DNA of 64,000 nt from Hymenobacter sp. DG25B (GCF_000801315.1 NZ_CP010054.1:1240001-1304000), one strand, 5' to 3'. Positions 51,234 to 60,745 are shown, numbered from the stretch's first letter. Numbers and translations are program-made. Notes: generated from the sequence alone by a model not told the origin.

Positions 51234-52484
51234 ATGTCTCTTCGGAGAGTTGTTGTGACCGGCCTGGGTGCCATTACCCCGATCGGCAAAACCGCCCCCA
51301 CCTTCTGGGAAGGGCTGAAAGCTGGTGTGAGTGGGGCCGCCCCCATCACCCGGTTTGATGCCAGTAAGTTCAAGACCCGCTTCGCCTGCGAAGTGAAGGA
51401 CTATAACCCCGACGATTATTTCGACCGGAAGGAAGGCCGGAAGATGGACCTGTTCACGCAGTTCGCCGTCATTGCTTCCGACGAGGCAATTAAGGATGCC
51501 GGCCTGCTGGAAGGCGTGAATAAAGACCGGGTAGGCGTTATCTGGGGCTCTGGTATTGGGGGGTTGAAAACCTTCCAGGATGAGTGCTTCAACTTCGCCA
51601 AGGGCGACGGTACGCCGCGCTACAACCCGTTCTTCATTCCGAAGATGATTGCCGACTCTTCGTCGGGCAACATCTCCATTAAGAATGGTTTCCGGGGGCC
51701 GAACTTCGTGACCACCTCCGCCTGCGCTTCCTCTTCCGATGCCATTGTGGCCGCCTACAACTACATCCGTTTGGGTATGGCTGATGTGGTGGTGACCGGT
51801 GGTTCGGAAGCCGCCATTACCGAAGCGGGTGTAGGGGGCTTCAATGCCCTCAAAGCCATGAGCGAGCGGAACGACGACCCGCAAACCGGTTCCCGTCCTT
51901 ACGATAAGGACCGGGACGGATTTGTGCTGGGCGAAGGTGCCGGCGCGCTGATTCTGGAGGATTACGAACACGCCAAAGCCCGCGGCGCCAAGATCTACGC
52001 CGAAGTTATCGGGGGTGGTCTGTCGTCGGATGCCTATCACATTACTGCTCCCGACCCCACCGGCGAAGGCGTGGTAATCGTGATGCAAAACGCCCTGCGC
52101 GATGCCGGCATCAAGCCCGAGGATGTGGATTACATCAACACCCACGGCACCAGTACCCCGCTGGGCGACGGTGCCGAGGTGACGGCCATTCAGAAAGTAT
52201 TCGGCGAGGCCGCTTATAATCTGAACATCAGCTCTACCAAGAGCATGACCGGCCACCTGCTGGGTGGAGCTGGCGGTATTGAGGCCGTGGCCTGTATTAT
52301 GGCCATGCAGCACGGCATTGTTCCGCCTACCATTAACCACGTTACCGACGACCCCGAGCTGGACTCCAAGCTGAACTTCACCTTCAACAAGGCCCAGGAG
52401 CGGGAAATCAACATTGCGGTCAGCAACACCTTCGGGTTTGGTGGTCACAATACGTCGGTGGTATTCAGCAAATTCCGCGACTAA
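51234..52484 (+). CDS. fabF: Beta-ketoacyl-ACP synthase II
   Basis: A 416-residue condensing enzyme. The catalytic triad is complete: Cys in TTSACASSSDAIV, His in NTHGTSTPLGDGAE and His in KSMTGHLLGGAG. It elongates acyl-ACP with malonyl-ACP. Its stop (TAATG) overlaps the rnc start by one base. Confidence 0.97.
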   Translation: MSLRRVVVTGLGAITPIGKTAPTFWEGLKAGVSGAAPITRFDASKFKTRFACEVKDYNPDDYFDRKEGRKMDLFTQFAVIASDEAIKDAGLLEGVNKDRVGVIWGSGIGGLKTFQDECFNFAKGDGTPRYNPFFIPKMIADSSSGNISIKNGFRGPNFVTTSACASSSDAIVAAYNYIRLGMADVVVTGGSEAAITEAGVGGFNALKAMSERNDDPQTGSRPYDKDRDGFVLGEGAGALILEDYEHAKARGAKIYAEVIGGGLSSDAYHITAPDPTGEGVVIVMQNALRDAGIKPEDVDYINTHGTSTPLGDGAEVTAIQKVFGEAAYNLNISSTKSMTGHLLGGAGGIEAVACIMAMQHGIVPPTINHVTDDPELDSKLNFTFNKAQEREINIAVSNTFGFGGHNTSVVFSKFRD

Positions 52485-53233
52485 TGCCAAGGCCCGGCCA
52501 GCCACTTCCGCTATTCGGCTTTTTCCGCCGACTGGTAGGGCAGGACCGGGCCTTCCGGCAAGCCATTGCCACACTCACGGGCCGCACGCCCGATAATATC
52601 CGCCTGTACCAGCTGGCCTTCACGCATGCTTCCGTAGTGCGGCAGCAGGGCGATACTGCCCGGCACCAAAGCAACGAGCGGCTGGAATTCCTCGGCGACG
52701 CCGTACTGGGCGCCGTGGTAGCCGAATACCTGTTCCGCAAGTTTCCCTACGAGCAGGAAGGCTTCCTCACGGAGATGCGCAGCCGCATTGTAAACCGCGA
52801 AAGCCTGAACGCACTGGCCCTGAAAATCGGGCTGGATAAGCTGGTGCAGCTGGACGTGACGCAGGGCCGCTCGGCCCGCTCGCGCTCCGTAAACGGCAAC
52901 GCACTGGAAGCTTTGGTAGGGGCCGTTTACCTTGATCAAGGCTATAAAGCCGCCCGTAAATTCGTGCTCAGTCGGTTAGTGAAGCCCTTCGTGGACGTAA
53001 AATCCCTCACGGAAACCACCACCAACTTCAAGAGCAAGCTGATTGAGTGGGCGCAGCGACACGGCAAAAACCTGCGCTACGATATGCAAAGCGAAGCCCG
53101 CCCGGGCGGCGTGATGGAGTTTTCGGCCACGGTGATGCTGGATGATGAGGAAGTTGCTACCGGTATGGGCCTCTCGAAAAAGCAGGCGGAACAACTGGCC
53201 GCCGAGCGGGCGTTGACCACGCTGGGCGTGTAG
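52484..53233 (+). CDS. rnc: Ribonuclease III
   Basis: A 249-residue dsRNA endonuclease. The signature ERLEFLGDAVLGAVVAEYLF carries catalytic Glu/Asp residues, and the C-terminal dsRNA-binding domain ends LSKKQAEQLAAERALTTLG. It processes rRNA and some mRNAs. Its ATG overlaps the fabF stop. It is followed within 10 bp by a family A inverted repeat that, if transcribed, would itself form a dsRNA stem. Confidence 0.95.
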   Translation: MPRPGQPLPLFGFFRRLVGQDRAFRQAIATLTGRTPDNIRLYQLAFTHASVVRQQGDTARHQSNERLEFLGDAVLGAVVAEYLFRKFPYEQEGFLTEMRSRIVNRESLNALALKIGLDKLVQLDVTQGRSARSRSVNGNALEALVGAVYLDQGYKAARKFVLSRLVKPFVDVKSLTETTTNFKSKLIEWAQRHGKNLRYDMQSEARPGGVMEFSATVMLDDEEVATGMGLSKKQAEQLAAERALTTLGV

Positions 53234-53240
53234 CTTTTTG

Positions 53241-53396
53241 TGTCATGGCGAGCAGAGCGAAGCCATCCGTCATCTAAGTACCAGACACTCCCTTTTACCA
53301 GAAAGCCCTTTCCGTCAGCAACGGAAACGGGCTTTTTACATTTTAGAGCTTTCTGCCTTTCAGCGGACGGATGGCTTCGCTCTGCTCGCCATGACA
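53241..53396. repeat. Long inverted repeat, family A, copy 3
   Basis: Two perfect 31-nt arms (53241-53271 and 53366-53396) starting TGTCATGGCGAGCAGAGCG flank a 94-nt centre. The centre shares CTCCCTTTTACCAGAAAGCC with copy 1 almost exactly and has its own inner stem (TTTCCGT/ACGGAAA). It lies between rnc and nadE, which read in the same direction. Confidence 0.92.
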
Positions 53397-53463
53397 CGGA
53401 CTTCCGTAACCCAATCCGCGGAATTGGAGTTGTTTTGCAGAAGCAACCTTACCCACTTCTCCC

Positions 53464-55398
53464 ATGCGAATAGCCGGCGCCGCCCTCAACCAGATTCCTT
53501 TCGATTGGCAACACAACCTGTGCACCATCCGCGAGGCCATTGAGCAGGCCAAAGCCGCCGGGGTGCAGCTACTCTGTTTGCCGGAATTGTGCCTGACGGG
53601 CTATGGCTGCGAAGATTTGTTTTTGAGCGACTGGCTGCCTCAATCAGCCCTGGAGCATTTGCAGCTGATCCGGCCGTGGACGGAAGGTATTTGCGTGGTA
53701 GTGGGCCTGCCGGTGCGCCTCAACCACCGCACCTACAACACGGCGGCCGTGCTGCGCGATGGGCAGATTCTGGGCTTTGCCGCCAAGCAGTTCCTGGCCA
53801 ATGATGGCGTGCACTACGAGCCGCGCTTCTTCTTCCCCTGGATGGCCGGCGAAACCACCACCGTGCAGCTGGCAAGGGAGGAGTGGCCTTTGGGCGACCT
53901 TATTTTTGAGCACCAAGGCGTAAAGTTTGGCTTTGAAATTTGTGAGGATGCCTGGCGGCCCGACGACGTGCGCCCCGCCTGCCGCCTGGTAGGCCGCGTG
54001 GATCTGATTGTAAATCCCTCGGCCAGCCACTTTGCCATGAGCAAGACGGATGTGCGCTATAATCTGGTGCTGAACGCCTCGCGCAACTTCCGCTGCACGT
54101 ATCTCTACGCCAACCTGCTGGGCAACGAGGCCGGCCGCATCACCTACGACGGCGAAATTCTGGTGGCCCGCAACGGCCATCTGCTGCTGCGCAACCAGCT
54201 TATGAGCTTCAAGGAGGTGGATATGGAGTGCGTGGATGTTGATTTTGCCTCCGAGCTGGCCCGCGCTGAAGCCATTGAGCCCTTGCCCACACCCGATGAA
54301 TACCGGGAATTGAACCAGGCCCTGAGTCTGGCCTTGTTTGACTACCTGCGCAAAGCCCGTAGCCGCGGTTTTGTGCTGAGCCTGAGTGGCGGCGCCGATT
54401 CCTGCATGTGCGCCGTGGCCGTGGCCGAGATGGTGCGCCTGGGTACCGCCGAGCTGGGCACTGCCCAGTTTATGCGTCGCTCGGGCTGTTTCACGGAGGC
54501 GGAAATCCAGCAGCTGGCCGGACCAGTGGCTCCGGTGCCGGAAAAAAATGCCTCAGGCCCCAAAGACGCCTCCCATTCCACGCCCGACAATCAACAGGCT
54601 ACCATCAATCAGCAGCTCACCAAACGCCTGCTGATAACCGCCTATCAGGGGACCGTTAATTCCTCCGACGATACATTTAACTCCGCCCGGGAACTGGCCG
54701 AGGCGCTGGGTGCGGTATTTTATAACTGGGACATTGATGAGGAAGTAACTGGCTACGTGGGCAAAATTGAGCACGCCCTGGGCCGCGACCTGACCTGGCA
54801 AACCGACGACCTGGCGCTGCAGAACATCCAGGCGCGGGTGCGGGCCCCGGCCATCTGGCTGTTGGCCAACGTGCAGAATTGCCTGCTCCTGACCACCTCC
54901 AACCGCTCGGAGGCCTCCGTAGGATACTGCACCATGGACGGTGACACGGCCGGCTCCATCTCGCCCATTGCCGGCGTAGACAAAGATTTTGTGAAGAAAT
55001 GGCTGCGCTGGGCCGAGGCCGAGCTGGGCTACACCGCCCTGCACCGCGTGAATAACCTGCAGCCCACCGCCGAGCTGCGCCCCCTGGAAGACAAGCAGAC
55101 CGACGAGCGGGACCTGATGCCCTATATCCTGCTCAACCGCATTGAGCGCCTGGCCTTCTACGACCGGCTCAGCCCCAAACAAGTGCTGTCCACTTTGGTG
55201 CAGGAAGACCCCGCGGCTGATGCGGAACAGCTCAAAACATACGTTAAGCGCTTCTACTCGCTCTGGAGCCGCAACCAGTGGAAGCGGGAGCGGTACGCCC
55301 CATCCTTCCACCTCGATGACTATAACGTGGACCCACGCTCCTGGCTGCGCTTCCCCATTCTGAGCGGCGGCTACACGGAGGAGCTGAACGCCTTGTAG
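53464..55398 (+). CDS. nadE: Glutamine-dependent NAD+ synthetase
   Basis: A 644-residue two-domain enzyme. The N-terminal nitrilase-type glutaminase (about 1-275) has the Glu-Lys-Cys triad: LPELCLTGYG, KQFLANDGVHYEPRF and FEICEDAWRP. The C-terminal synthetase (about 300-640) has the P loop FVLSLSGGADSCM, TSNRSEASVGYC, and the final LDDYNVDPRSW. It amidates nicotinate adenine dinucleotide. A family A repeat precedes it. The second serine of the usual SGGxDSS loop is Cys. Confidence 0.93.
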   Translation: MRIAGAALNQIPFDWQHNLCTIREAIEQAKAAGVQLLCLPELCLTGYGCEDLFLSDWLPQSALEHLQLIRPWTEGICVVVGLPVRLNHRTYNTAAVLRDGQILGFAAKQFLANDGVHYEPRFFFPWMAGETTTVQLAREEWPLGDLIFEHQGVKFGFEICEDAWRPDDVRPACRLVGRVDLIVNPSASHFAMSKTDVRYNLVLNASRNFRCTYLYANLLGNEAGRITYDGEILVARNGHLLLRNQLMSFKEVDMECVDVDFASELARAEAIEPLPTPDEYRELNQALSLALFDYLRKARSRGFVLSLSGGADSCMCAVAVAEMVRLGTAELGTAQFMRRSGCFTEAEIQQLAGPVAPVPEKNASGPKDASHSTPDNQQATINQQLTKRLLITAYQGTVNSSDDTFNSARELAEALGAVFYNWDIDEEVTGYVGKIEHALGRDLTWQTDDLALQNIQARVRAPAIWLLANVQNCLLLTTSNRSEASVGYCTMDGDTAGSISPIAGVDKDFVKKWLRWAEAELGYTALHRVNNLQPTAELRPLEDKQTDERDLMPYILLNRIERLAFYDRLSPKQVLSTLVQEDPAADAEQLKTYVKRFYSLWSRNQWKRERYAPSFHLDDYNVDPRSWLRFPILSGGYTEELNAL

Positions 55399-55535
55399 CT
55401 ACAGGGTAGGTATTAGTTGGCCTCAATACGCAAGGTATAGCCAGTCATTCTGAATCCATTGATATGGCTGTCAGTATATTGTGGAATAGTTAAAAGAATT
55501 AGCGCAAGTTTTTTACTCTGACTGGGCCTAAGCTT

Positions 55536-56243
55536 GTGTACCCCAGTACTGGCGGCCATGACCGGAGACTGACCAGGTGCCGTATCTATTCTTCAGTTCT
55601 CGCCTTACCGGTGTATACCCTTCTACTGCCTGCTGTTCCACCATCCCTGCCTCTTGCGCAGCCCACCCAGGCTTCCGCCGATGCCGAGCTGGTAGCACAA
55701 CTGCAGCGGGGCAGTGAGGCGGCGTTTCGCACCTTGGTGGAACGGTACCAAAACCGTATTTACCGCACGGCACTGGCCCTGCTACGGTCACCGGAAGAGG
55801 CGGAAGATGTGGCGCAGGAAGTCTTTGTGGAAGTTCACCAAACCATTGGCCGGTTTCGGGGTGAGGCAGCGCTAAGCACTTGGCTCTACCGCTTGGCAAC
55901 CTCGCGGGCCCTGAAAAACCGGCAGCGGGCCAAGGCGCAGAAGCGCTTTGCGTATTTCACCAGCTTGCTAGGGTTTGACAATCATGTACTGTACGAGCCG
56001 CCTGACAATGAACACCCGCAGGCGCAACTGGAAGGCCGGCAGCAGGTAGAGCTTTTGCTTGCACATATTGCCCGATTACCCGACCAGCAACAGGTGGCTT
56101 TTACGTTGCGCCATGAGCAGGAATTGAGCTACGAGGAAATAGCTGCCGTTCTCAATACCACCGTGCCTGCCGTAGAATCTTTGTTGTTCCGTGCCCGAAA
56201 AACGCTTCGCAACCATCTTCAACCTTCCCTCCGCCATGTCTGA
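55536..56243 (+). CDS. ECF-type sigma factor (with downstream partner)
   Basis: A sigma factor with region 2 (EDVAQEVFVEVHQTIGRFRG, then STWLYRLATSRALKNRQR) and region 4 (LPDQQQVAFTLRHEQELSYE, EIAAVLNTTVPAVESLLFRA). The first 45 residues are non-conserved and hydrophobic; the true start may be the GTG at 55611 rather than the GTG at 55536. It overlaps the next gene by 8 bp. The usual partner of such an ECF sigma is a membrane anti-sigma factor. Confidence 0.85.
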   Translation: MYPSTGGHDRRLTRCRIYSSVLALPVYTLLLPAVPPSLPLAQPTQASADAELVAQLQRGSEAAFRTLVERYQNRIYRTALALLRSPEEAEDVAQEVFVEVHQTIGRFRGEAALSTWLYRLATSRALKNRQRAKAQKRFAYFTSLLGFDNHVLYEPPDNEHPQAQLEGRQQVELLLAHIARLPDQQQVAFTLRHEQELSYEEIAAVLNTTVPAVESLLFRARKTLRNHLQPSLRHV

Positions 56244-56520
56244 TTCAGCCGCTCGCCCAAATGCCGATGATGAATGGGAAAATCTGCTGCGCCAATGGCG
56301 TACCCAGCCAGCTCCCCAGCCCCGACCCTACTTTTACAGTCGGGTATGTGCGCGGCTTGTCAGCGAGGCAGATGGGGTGCGCCCAGCGGTACGGGCCTGG
56401 TTTCGCTGGCCCGCCTATGCTGCTATGCTGGGCATAGTGCTGATGCTTAGCGGAGACGATATTACCCTGCATGCAGCAGACAGTGCCAACCGGTATGAGG
56501 CCCACCTTATCGGTAAATAA
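56236..56520 (+). CDS. Small single-pass membrane protein, probable anti-sigma factor
   Basis: A 94-residue protein starting at the ATG that overlaps the sigma-factor stop. The soluble N-terminal part (about 1-55) contains DEWENLLRQWRTQP and PYFYSRVCARL, a pattern typical of short Bacteroidota anti-sigma proteins; residues about 58-73 (WPAYAAMLGIVLML) form one membrane helix, and only about 20 residues follow. It would hold the sigma factor at the membrane until a signal arrives. The call rests on coupling and this pattern, not on similarity search. Confidence 0.65.
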   Translation: MSDSAARPNADDEWENLLRQWRTQPAPQPRPYFYSRVCARLVSEADGVRPAVRAWFRWPAYAAMLGIVLMLSGDDITLHAADSANRYEAHLIGK

Positions 56521-56587
56521 CACCTCATTACCGGCAAGCTACCGGCGAAGGAAAGTAGTTTGTAAAGCTGTAAGCCGATTGTCTGAG

Positions 56588-56595
56588 TACCTTTG
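56588..56595 (+). promoter_or_regulatory. -7 element of lgt
   Basis: TACCTTTG, an exact consensus match, 33 nt before the lgt ATG. The nearest TTTG upstream is 25 nt away, longer than usual. Confidence 0.6.
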
Positions 56596-56628
56596 AATTA
56601 TTCTCATCTTCCCGTAACCATACTACCT

Positions 56629-57489
56629 ATGCTTGCTTACATCACCTGGGATGTTTCGCCCATCATTGCCCAACTAGGGCCGCTTACCCTGCGCTGGTAC
56701 GGCGTGCTGTTTGCATTGGGCTTCGTGCTGGGCTCTTTCATCCTCACGCACATCTACCGCACCGAGCGGGTTTCGGCGCAGTGGGTGGATATTATTACGC
56801 TGTACATGATTATCGGTACGGTGGTGGGTGCGCGCCTGGGCCACGTGTTTTTCTACGATTGGGCCGCGTATAAGCAGCATCCCTGGGAGATTCTGAAGAT
56901 ATGGCACGGCGGCCTGGCCAGCCATGGCGCCACTATCGGCATTCTGCTGGCTTTGTGGCTTTTCAGCCGCCGGCATAAGTTCGATTACCTGTGGGTGCTG
57001 GACCGCATTGTAATTGTAGTGGCCGTGGGTGGCGCCTGCATCCGCCTGGGCAACCTGATGAACTCTGAGATTGTGGGCCGCGCTACCAATGTGCCGTGGG
57101 CCTTCATTTTCCCGCGCGATGCTGAGCATACCACCGTGCCGCGCCACCCCACCCAAATTTACGAATCCCTGTTCTGTGTATTCCTGCTGGTGCTGCTGTA
57201 CTGGCTCTGGAACAAATACAAGGAGCGCACCCCTCGTGGACTGCTCTTCGGCTTGTTCGTGGTGCTGCTCTTCACCTTCCGCTTCCTGGTAGAGTTCCTA
57301 AAGGAAAATCAGGTGGATTTCGAAAACAACCTGCAGTTCAATATGGGCCAGCTGCTGAGCATTCCGCTGATTCTGCTGGGCGTGTATGTGCTGCTGCGCG
57401 CCGGTAAGTGGCCCAACAACCCCTACGGCTATGCCGTGCGGGATTTAAGCGAGGAAGAAGCCAATAAGGCCGCCGTAAAAACCCGGTAA
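56629..57489 (+). CDS. lgt: Prolipoprotein diacylglyceryl transferase
   Basis: A 286-residue membrane enzyme with about seven helices that adds diacylglycerol to the lipobox cysteine of prolipoproteins, so it acts on the several lipoproteins of this window. RWYGVLFALGFVLG opens the fold, IGTVVGARLGHVFFYDW and the family signature GGLASHGATIGILLAL (with the essential His) follow, and HPTQIYESLF and the arginine-bearing FRFLVEFLKENQ are later. The ATG at 56629 gives MLAYITWDVS. Confidence 0.96.
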   Translation: MLAYITWDVSPIIAQLGPLTLRWYGVLFALGFVLGSFILTHIYRTERVSAQWVDIITLYMIIGTVVGARLGHVFFYDWAAYKQHPWEILKIWHGGLASHGATIGILLALWLFSRRHKFDYLWVLDRIVIVVAVGGACIRLGNLMNSEIVGRATNVPWAFIFPRDAEHTTVPRHPTQIYESLFCVFLLVLLYWLWNKYKERTPRGLLFGLFVVLLFTFRFLVEFLKENQVDFENNLQFNMGQLLSIPLILLGVYVLLRAGKWPNNPYGYAVRDLSEEEANKAAVKTR

Positions 57490-57507
57490 CGATTTCTGAT
57501 AGAGCAT

Positions 57508-57553
57508 AAAACAAGAAGGCCCGCTCTCAGCTGAGAGCGGGCCTTCTTGTTTT
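57508..57553. terminator. Perfect palindromic terminator between lgt and fba
   Basis: A 46-bp exact palindrome: AAAACAAGAAGGCCCGCTCT with its complement, meeting with no spare loop (the centre CAGCTG must open). It serves the convergent lgt and fba. Confidence 0.92.
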
Positions 57554-57570
57554 GAAACCAACGCTGAAAA

Positions 57571-58659
57571 CTAGTAGCGGCGGTTCACGGCGTTGAGGTC
57601 TTCAAACGCCGATTTCAGACGGGCAATGAAGCTTTCTTCGCCCTTGCGCAGCCACACGCGGGGGTCGTAGTATTTCTTGTTAGGCGAGTCCTCGCCGTTG
57701 GGGTTGCCAATCTGGCTCTGCAGGAAGCCTTCGTTTTTCTGATAGTACCCGCGGATACCGTCCCAGAACGCCCACTGCAGGTCCGTGTCAATGTTCATCT
57801 TAATAGCGCCGTAGCCGATAGCCTCACGGATTTCCTCCTGCGACGAGCCTGAGCCGCCGTGGAACACGAAGTTGATGGGGCGCTCATCGGTCAGGCTATA
57901 TTTCTCCTTCACGAAATCCTGCGAGTTTTTCAGGATAACGGGCTGCAGCTTCACGTTGCCGGGCTTGTACACGCCGTGCACGTTGCCGAAAGCAGCGGCA
58001 ATAGTGAAGCGGGGGCTCACCTTGCTCAGTTCTTCGTAGGCATAAGCCACTTCCGAAGGCTGGGTGTAGAGCTTGCTGGAATCCACGTCAGAGTTGTCTA
58101 CGCCGTCTTCCTCGCCGCCGGTTACGCCCAGTTCAATTTCCAGCGTCATGCCAATTTTGGCCATGCGCTCCAGGTACTCTTTGCAGATTTCGATGTTCTC
58201 CTCAATAGGCTCCTCCGAGAGGTCCAGCATGTGCGAGGAGTACAGCGGCTGGCCGTACTGGGCGAAGTGCTTCTCGCCGGCTTCCAGCAAGCCATCAATC
58301 CAGGGCAGGAGCTTCTTGGCGGCGTGGTCGGTGTGCAGAATCACGGGTACGCCGTAGGCTTCCGCCAGCAGGTGTACGTGCTGGGCCCCCGAAATGCCGC
58401 CGGCAATGCTGGCCTGCTGCTTATCATTAGCGAGGCCTTTGCCGGCAAAGAACTGGGCACCACCGTTGGAAAACTGAATGATAACCGGCGAGTTCAGGTC
58501 GCGGGCCGCTTCCAGCACGGCATTTACCGTATCGGTGCCGGTTACGTTCACGGCGGGCAGAGCATAGCCATTCGCCTTGGCGTGGTCGAAGAGCTGCTGC
58601 ACTTCGTCGCCGTGCAGCACGCCGGCGCGCAGGCCGGTAAGAGTGGTTTGGTCAGCCAT
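57571..58659 (-). CDS. fba: Class II fructose-bisphosphate aldolase
   Basis: A 362-residue zinc aldolase, longer than the usual 285-residue class IIB and matching the IIA type. The metal and catalytic motifs are VILHTDHAAKKLLPW, EIELGVTGGEEDGVD, AFGNVHGVYKPG and VFHGGSGSSQEEI. It cleaves fructose 1,6-bisphosphate in glycolysis or makes it in gluconeogenesis. It is monocistronic. pyk also lies in this window, but the two are not linked. Confidence 0.96.
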   Translation of the reverse strand: MADQTTLTGLRAGVLHGDEVQQLFDHAKANGYALPAVNVTGTDTVNAVLEAARDLNSPVIIQFSNGGAQFFAGKGLANDKQQASIAGGISGAQHVHLLAEAYGVPVILHTDHAAKKLLPWIDGLLEAGEKHFAQYGQPLYSSHMLDLSEEPIEENIEICKEYLERMAKIGMTLEIELGVTGGEEDGVDNSDVDSSKLYTQPSEVAYAYEELSKVSPRFTIAAAFGNVHGVYKPGNVKLQPVILKNSQDFVKEKYSLTDERPINFVFHGGSGSSQEEIREAIGYGAIKMNIDTDLQWAFWDGIRGYYQKNEGFLQSQIGNPNGEDSPNKKYYDPRVWLRKGEESFIARLKSAFEDLNAVNRRY

Positions 58660-58829
58660 AGAAGGGCATTGGTTGCGCAGCCGGTCACTTACCGGGCCGC
58701 ACGGGTGAGGGTTTGAGCCGGTGAAGGTAGCAAAGAAACAGGGCCCATCCGAACCTAACCATCTGCAGGACTCTATGAGTTCCGGGCAGTAAGTAGTTCA
58801 AATGAGCCCTGCAGGCAGGTTGGCAGCGC

Positions 58830-59723
58830 TTAGGGCATTTTATACTGATAGAGGCTGCCCTGCTCAGAGCTGATCAGCAGCGTTTGATCATCGGTAAACA
58901 AAACACCTTCTGTCTGGCCGGCGCCGGGTAGCGCTATGCGGCGGGGCTTGGCCTTCAGCAGGCTGCTCAGGGAGGCACCTTTCAACACAAACATTTGCTC
59001 ACTGCCCATCAGCACCAGTTGGCGGCCATTGGGGCTGATGCTGGCATCGGTTACTTCGTCGGGAATGCTAAGGCTGGCCACGCGGCGGGCGGTATAGGTG
59101 CCGGACTTATCGGGCACAGTATATACTTTGCTGATGGCCTTGCTGCCCCGGTCGCGGGTGAACAGGTAAATCTGCCCATCGTGCCATACGGAGGCTTCGC
59201 AATCGAAATTGCGCTGTTTCTTTTTGGGCGGGAATTCCTGCTGATCGGGGTAGGTGAAGTGGATTTGCCCTACCGCATCGGGCTGAGCCGGGTTTACCCG
59301 GTAAATGGTCAGGTCGCGGCGGGAGTTATTATTGTTGCCGGCATCCGCCACAAACAGGGTACCATCGGGGCTGTGCGTAATACTTTCCCAGTCCTCATTG
59401 GTGGCGCTCAGGCGTACTTCCTTCAGCAGCTTTCCATCCCCATCAACCTGATAGAGTATAGGCGGGTTGCCCTGGTCGCCCATGGTATAGTAGGTACCCG
59501 GCTGGCCCAGGGCCAGGCCGGAGCTTTCCTGCACGCCTTCCAACTGGCCCAGACGTTTCAGACCCGGCACGGCGGCTTCGGTAAAGCGGTTTTCCAGGGA
59601 TTCTTTCTTGTGTTTCTTGCCGGAAGAGCCCTTGGGCTCGTGGGGCGACTTCTCACTCTGGGCTTGCGAGCAGCTGCCAAAAAGCAGCAGGGCAGCCAGT
59701 GAATAACTAAACAGAACGCGCAT
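58830..59723 (-). CDS. Beta-propeller-like lipoprotein (SdiA-regulated/esterase-like)
   Basis: A 297-residue lipoprotein starting MRVLFSYSLAALLLFGSCSQ. After a Lys/Ser-rich linker, residues about 55-295 have repeated strands typical of a beta-propeller: QESSGLALGQPG, DWESITHSPDGTLFVADAG, ISPNGRQLVLMGSEQ. The DAGNNN loop resembles SdiA-regulated or phytase-like propellers. No catalytic role can be stated. It is followed, in the same direction, by fba. Confidence 0.72.
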   Translation of the reverse strand: MRVLFSYSLAALLLFGSCSQAQSEKSPHEPKGSSGKKHKKESLENRFTEAAVPGLKRLGQLEGVQESSGLALGQPGTYYTMGDQGNPPILYQVDGDGKLLKEVRLSATNEDWESITHSPDGTLFVADAGNNNNSRRDLTIYRVNPAQPDAVGQIHFTYPDQQEFPPKKKQRNFDCEASVWHDGQIYLFTRDRGSKAISKVYTVPDKSGTYTARRVASLSIPDEVTDASISPNGRQLVLMGSEQMFVLKGASLSSLLKAKPRRIALPGAGQTEGVLFTDDQTLLISSEQGSLYQYKMP

Positions 59724-59798
59724 CAGGCAAAGTATCAGCGTGAAAAAAGCCCCTACCATTGGGTAGAGGCATAAGCAGCTATACGCAAAACGGCGCCT

Positions 59799-60020
59799 TT
59801 AGGGTACCGGGTCGTAGCCGTGGCCGCCCCAGGGGTGGCAGCGGCCAATGCGGCGCAGGGCCAGCCAGCCGCCCCGCCAGGGCCCGTGCTTCTGCAGGGC
59901 ATGGGTAGCGTAGGCCGAGCATGTGGGCGTGTAGCGGCAGCTGGCGGGCGTGAGGGGCGAAATCAGATGGCGATACACCCAGACCAGCCCCAGAAAAAGA
60001 AATCGGAAGAGAGAATTCAT
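59799..60020 (-). CDS. yidD: Membrane protein insertion efficiency factor YidD
   Basis: A 73-residue protein with the family pattern: a hydrophobic start ([19 protein letters not shown]), the cysteine-rich core [15 protein letters not shown], and [17 protein letters not shown] at the end. YidD helps YidC-dependent insertion. In many bacteria it is between rnpA and yidC; here it is apart from them. It is upstream of the propeller lipoprotein gene, 75 bp away. Confidence 0.93.
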   Translation of the reverse strand: MNSLFRFLFLGLVWVYRHLISPLTPASCRYTPTCSAYATHALQKHGPWRGGWLALRRIGRCHPWGGHGYDPVP

Positions 60021-60194
60021 GGTAGGCAACTACTCCGGCAGCCGATGGATGGAACGGCTCAACTACGCAAAAGAAAGCCTTTTATGGAAGTTTGGGTTCC
60101 CGGAAGCGGCCGCCCTGCCCGGCTTGCCTACCAAAGGCAAAGCCCGTTCTCACATCAAAATGGGCTTCTTAAAATTAAAGGCGCAACTAAACAG

Positions 60195-60512
60195 CTAGGC
60201 TTTGGGCACTTCCGGATACCGGGCATGCTGAACGTAGTACGATCTTAGTTTAGGCTGTCCCGTCAGACTATTGGTCAGCTTATTTACCATCTGCTGATAA
60301 ACGCCGCTGGTCTCGTACGCATCGGCTTCTATTTTGCTGTTCCACATGGTACAGGAAATATGGGCATCGGTTTCCACAAGGGGTTCCAGTAGCATAATAT
60401 CAAGGCAGCCCTTCTGCCCCCGCACAATGGGCACAATCTCCTCGGCATAAACTTTCTTGGCTCCCTCAATCTGGTCGGGGGTAAAACTCATGCTGGTCAG
60501 ACGAACAAACAT
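60195..60512 (-). CDS. ABM-type small monooxygenase-like protein
   Basis: A 105-residue dimeric alpha+beta barrel-like protein: FVRLTSMSFTPDQIEGAKKV, VRGQKGCLDIMLLE, MWNSKIEADAYETS. The layout resembles the antibiotic-biosynthesis monooxygenase fold, whose members are often quinol monooxygenases or heme-degrading enzymes and sometimes have no known activity. No heme-binding residues are obvious. It stands alone. Confidence 0.65.
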   Translation of the reverse strand: MFVRLTSMSFTPDQIEGAKKVYAEEIVPIVRGQKGCLDIMLLEPLVETDAHISCTMWNSKIEADAYETSGVYQQMVNKLTNSLTGQPKLRSYYVQHARYPEVPKA

Positions 60513-60745
60513 ACCGTAAGCTCCCGGCTGATTCAGGGTGCGGGTTCAGGTGCAGCACCCATAATCCGGAGAGAAATATAATGTACAGTTTTTTCTATTA
60601 TAAAGGCTATAAACTGCCTGTTTTTCTCTTTTCACAACCCTGATAATATAGAAACTGGACCCCTTGCTTAACCCCAGGCCATAGGCCGGATGCTAGCAGA
60701 AAATCTATTGGCATAAGGGCTCGTCGAAAATATCTAATTGCCCGC

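Noticed and set aside
51162..52574. Minus-strand ORF of 470 codons opposite fabF
   Set aside because: Complete overlap with fabF and the start of rnc, which have intact catalytic motifs.
60019..60198. Plus-strand ORF starting [14 protein letters not shown] between yidD and the monooxygenase-like gene
   Set aside because: About 60 codons, no recognisable pattern, basic low-complexity end; it is the gap between two minus-strand genes.
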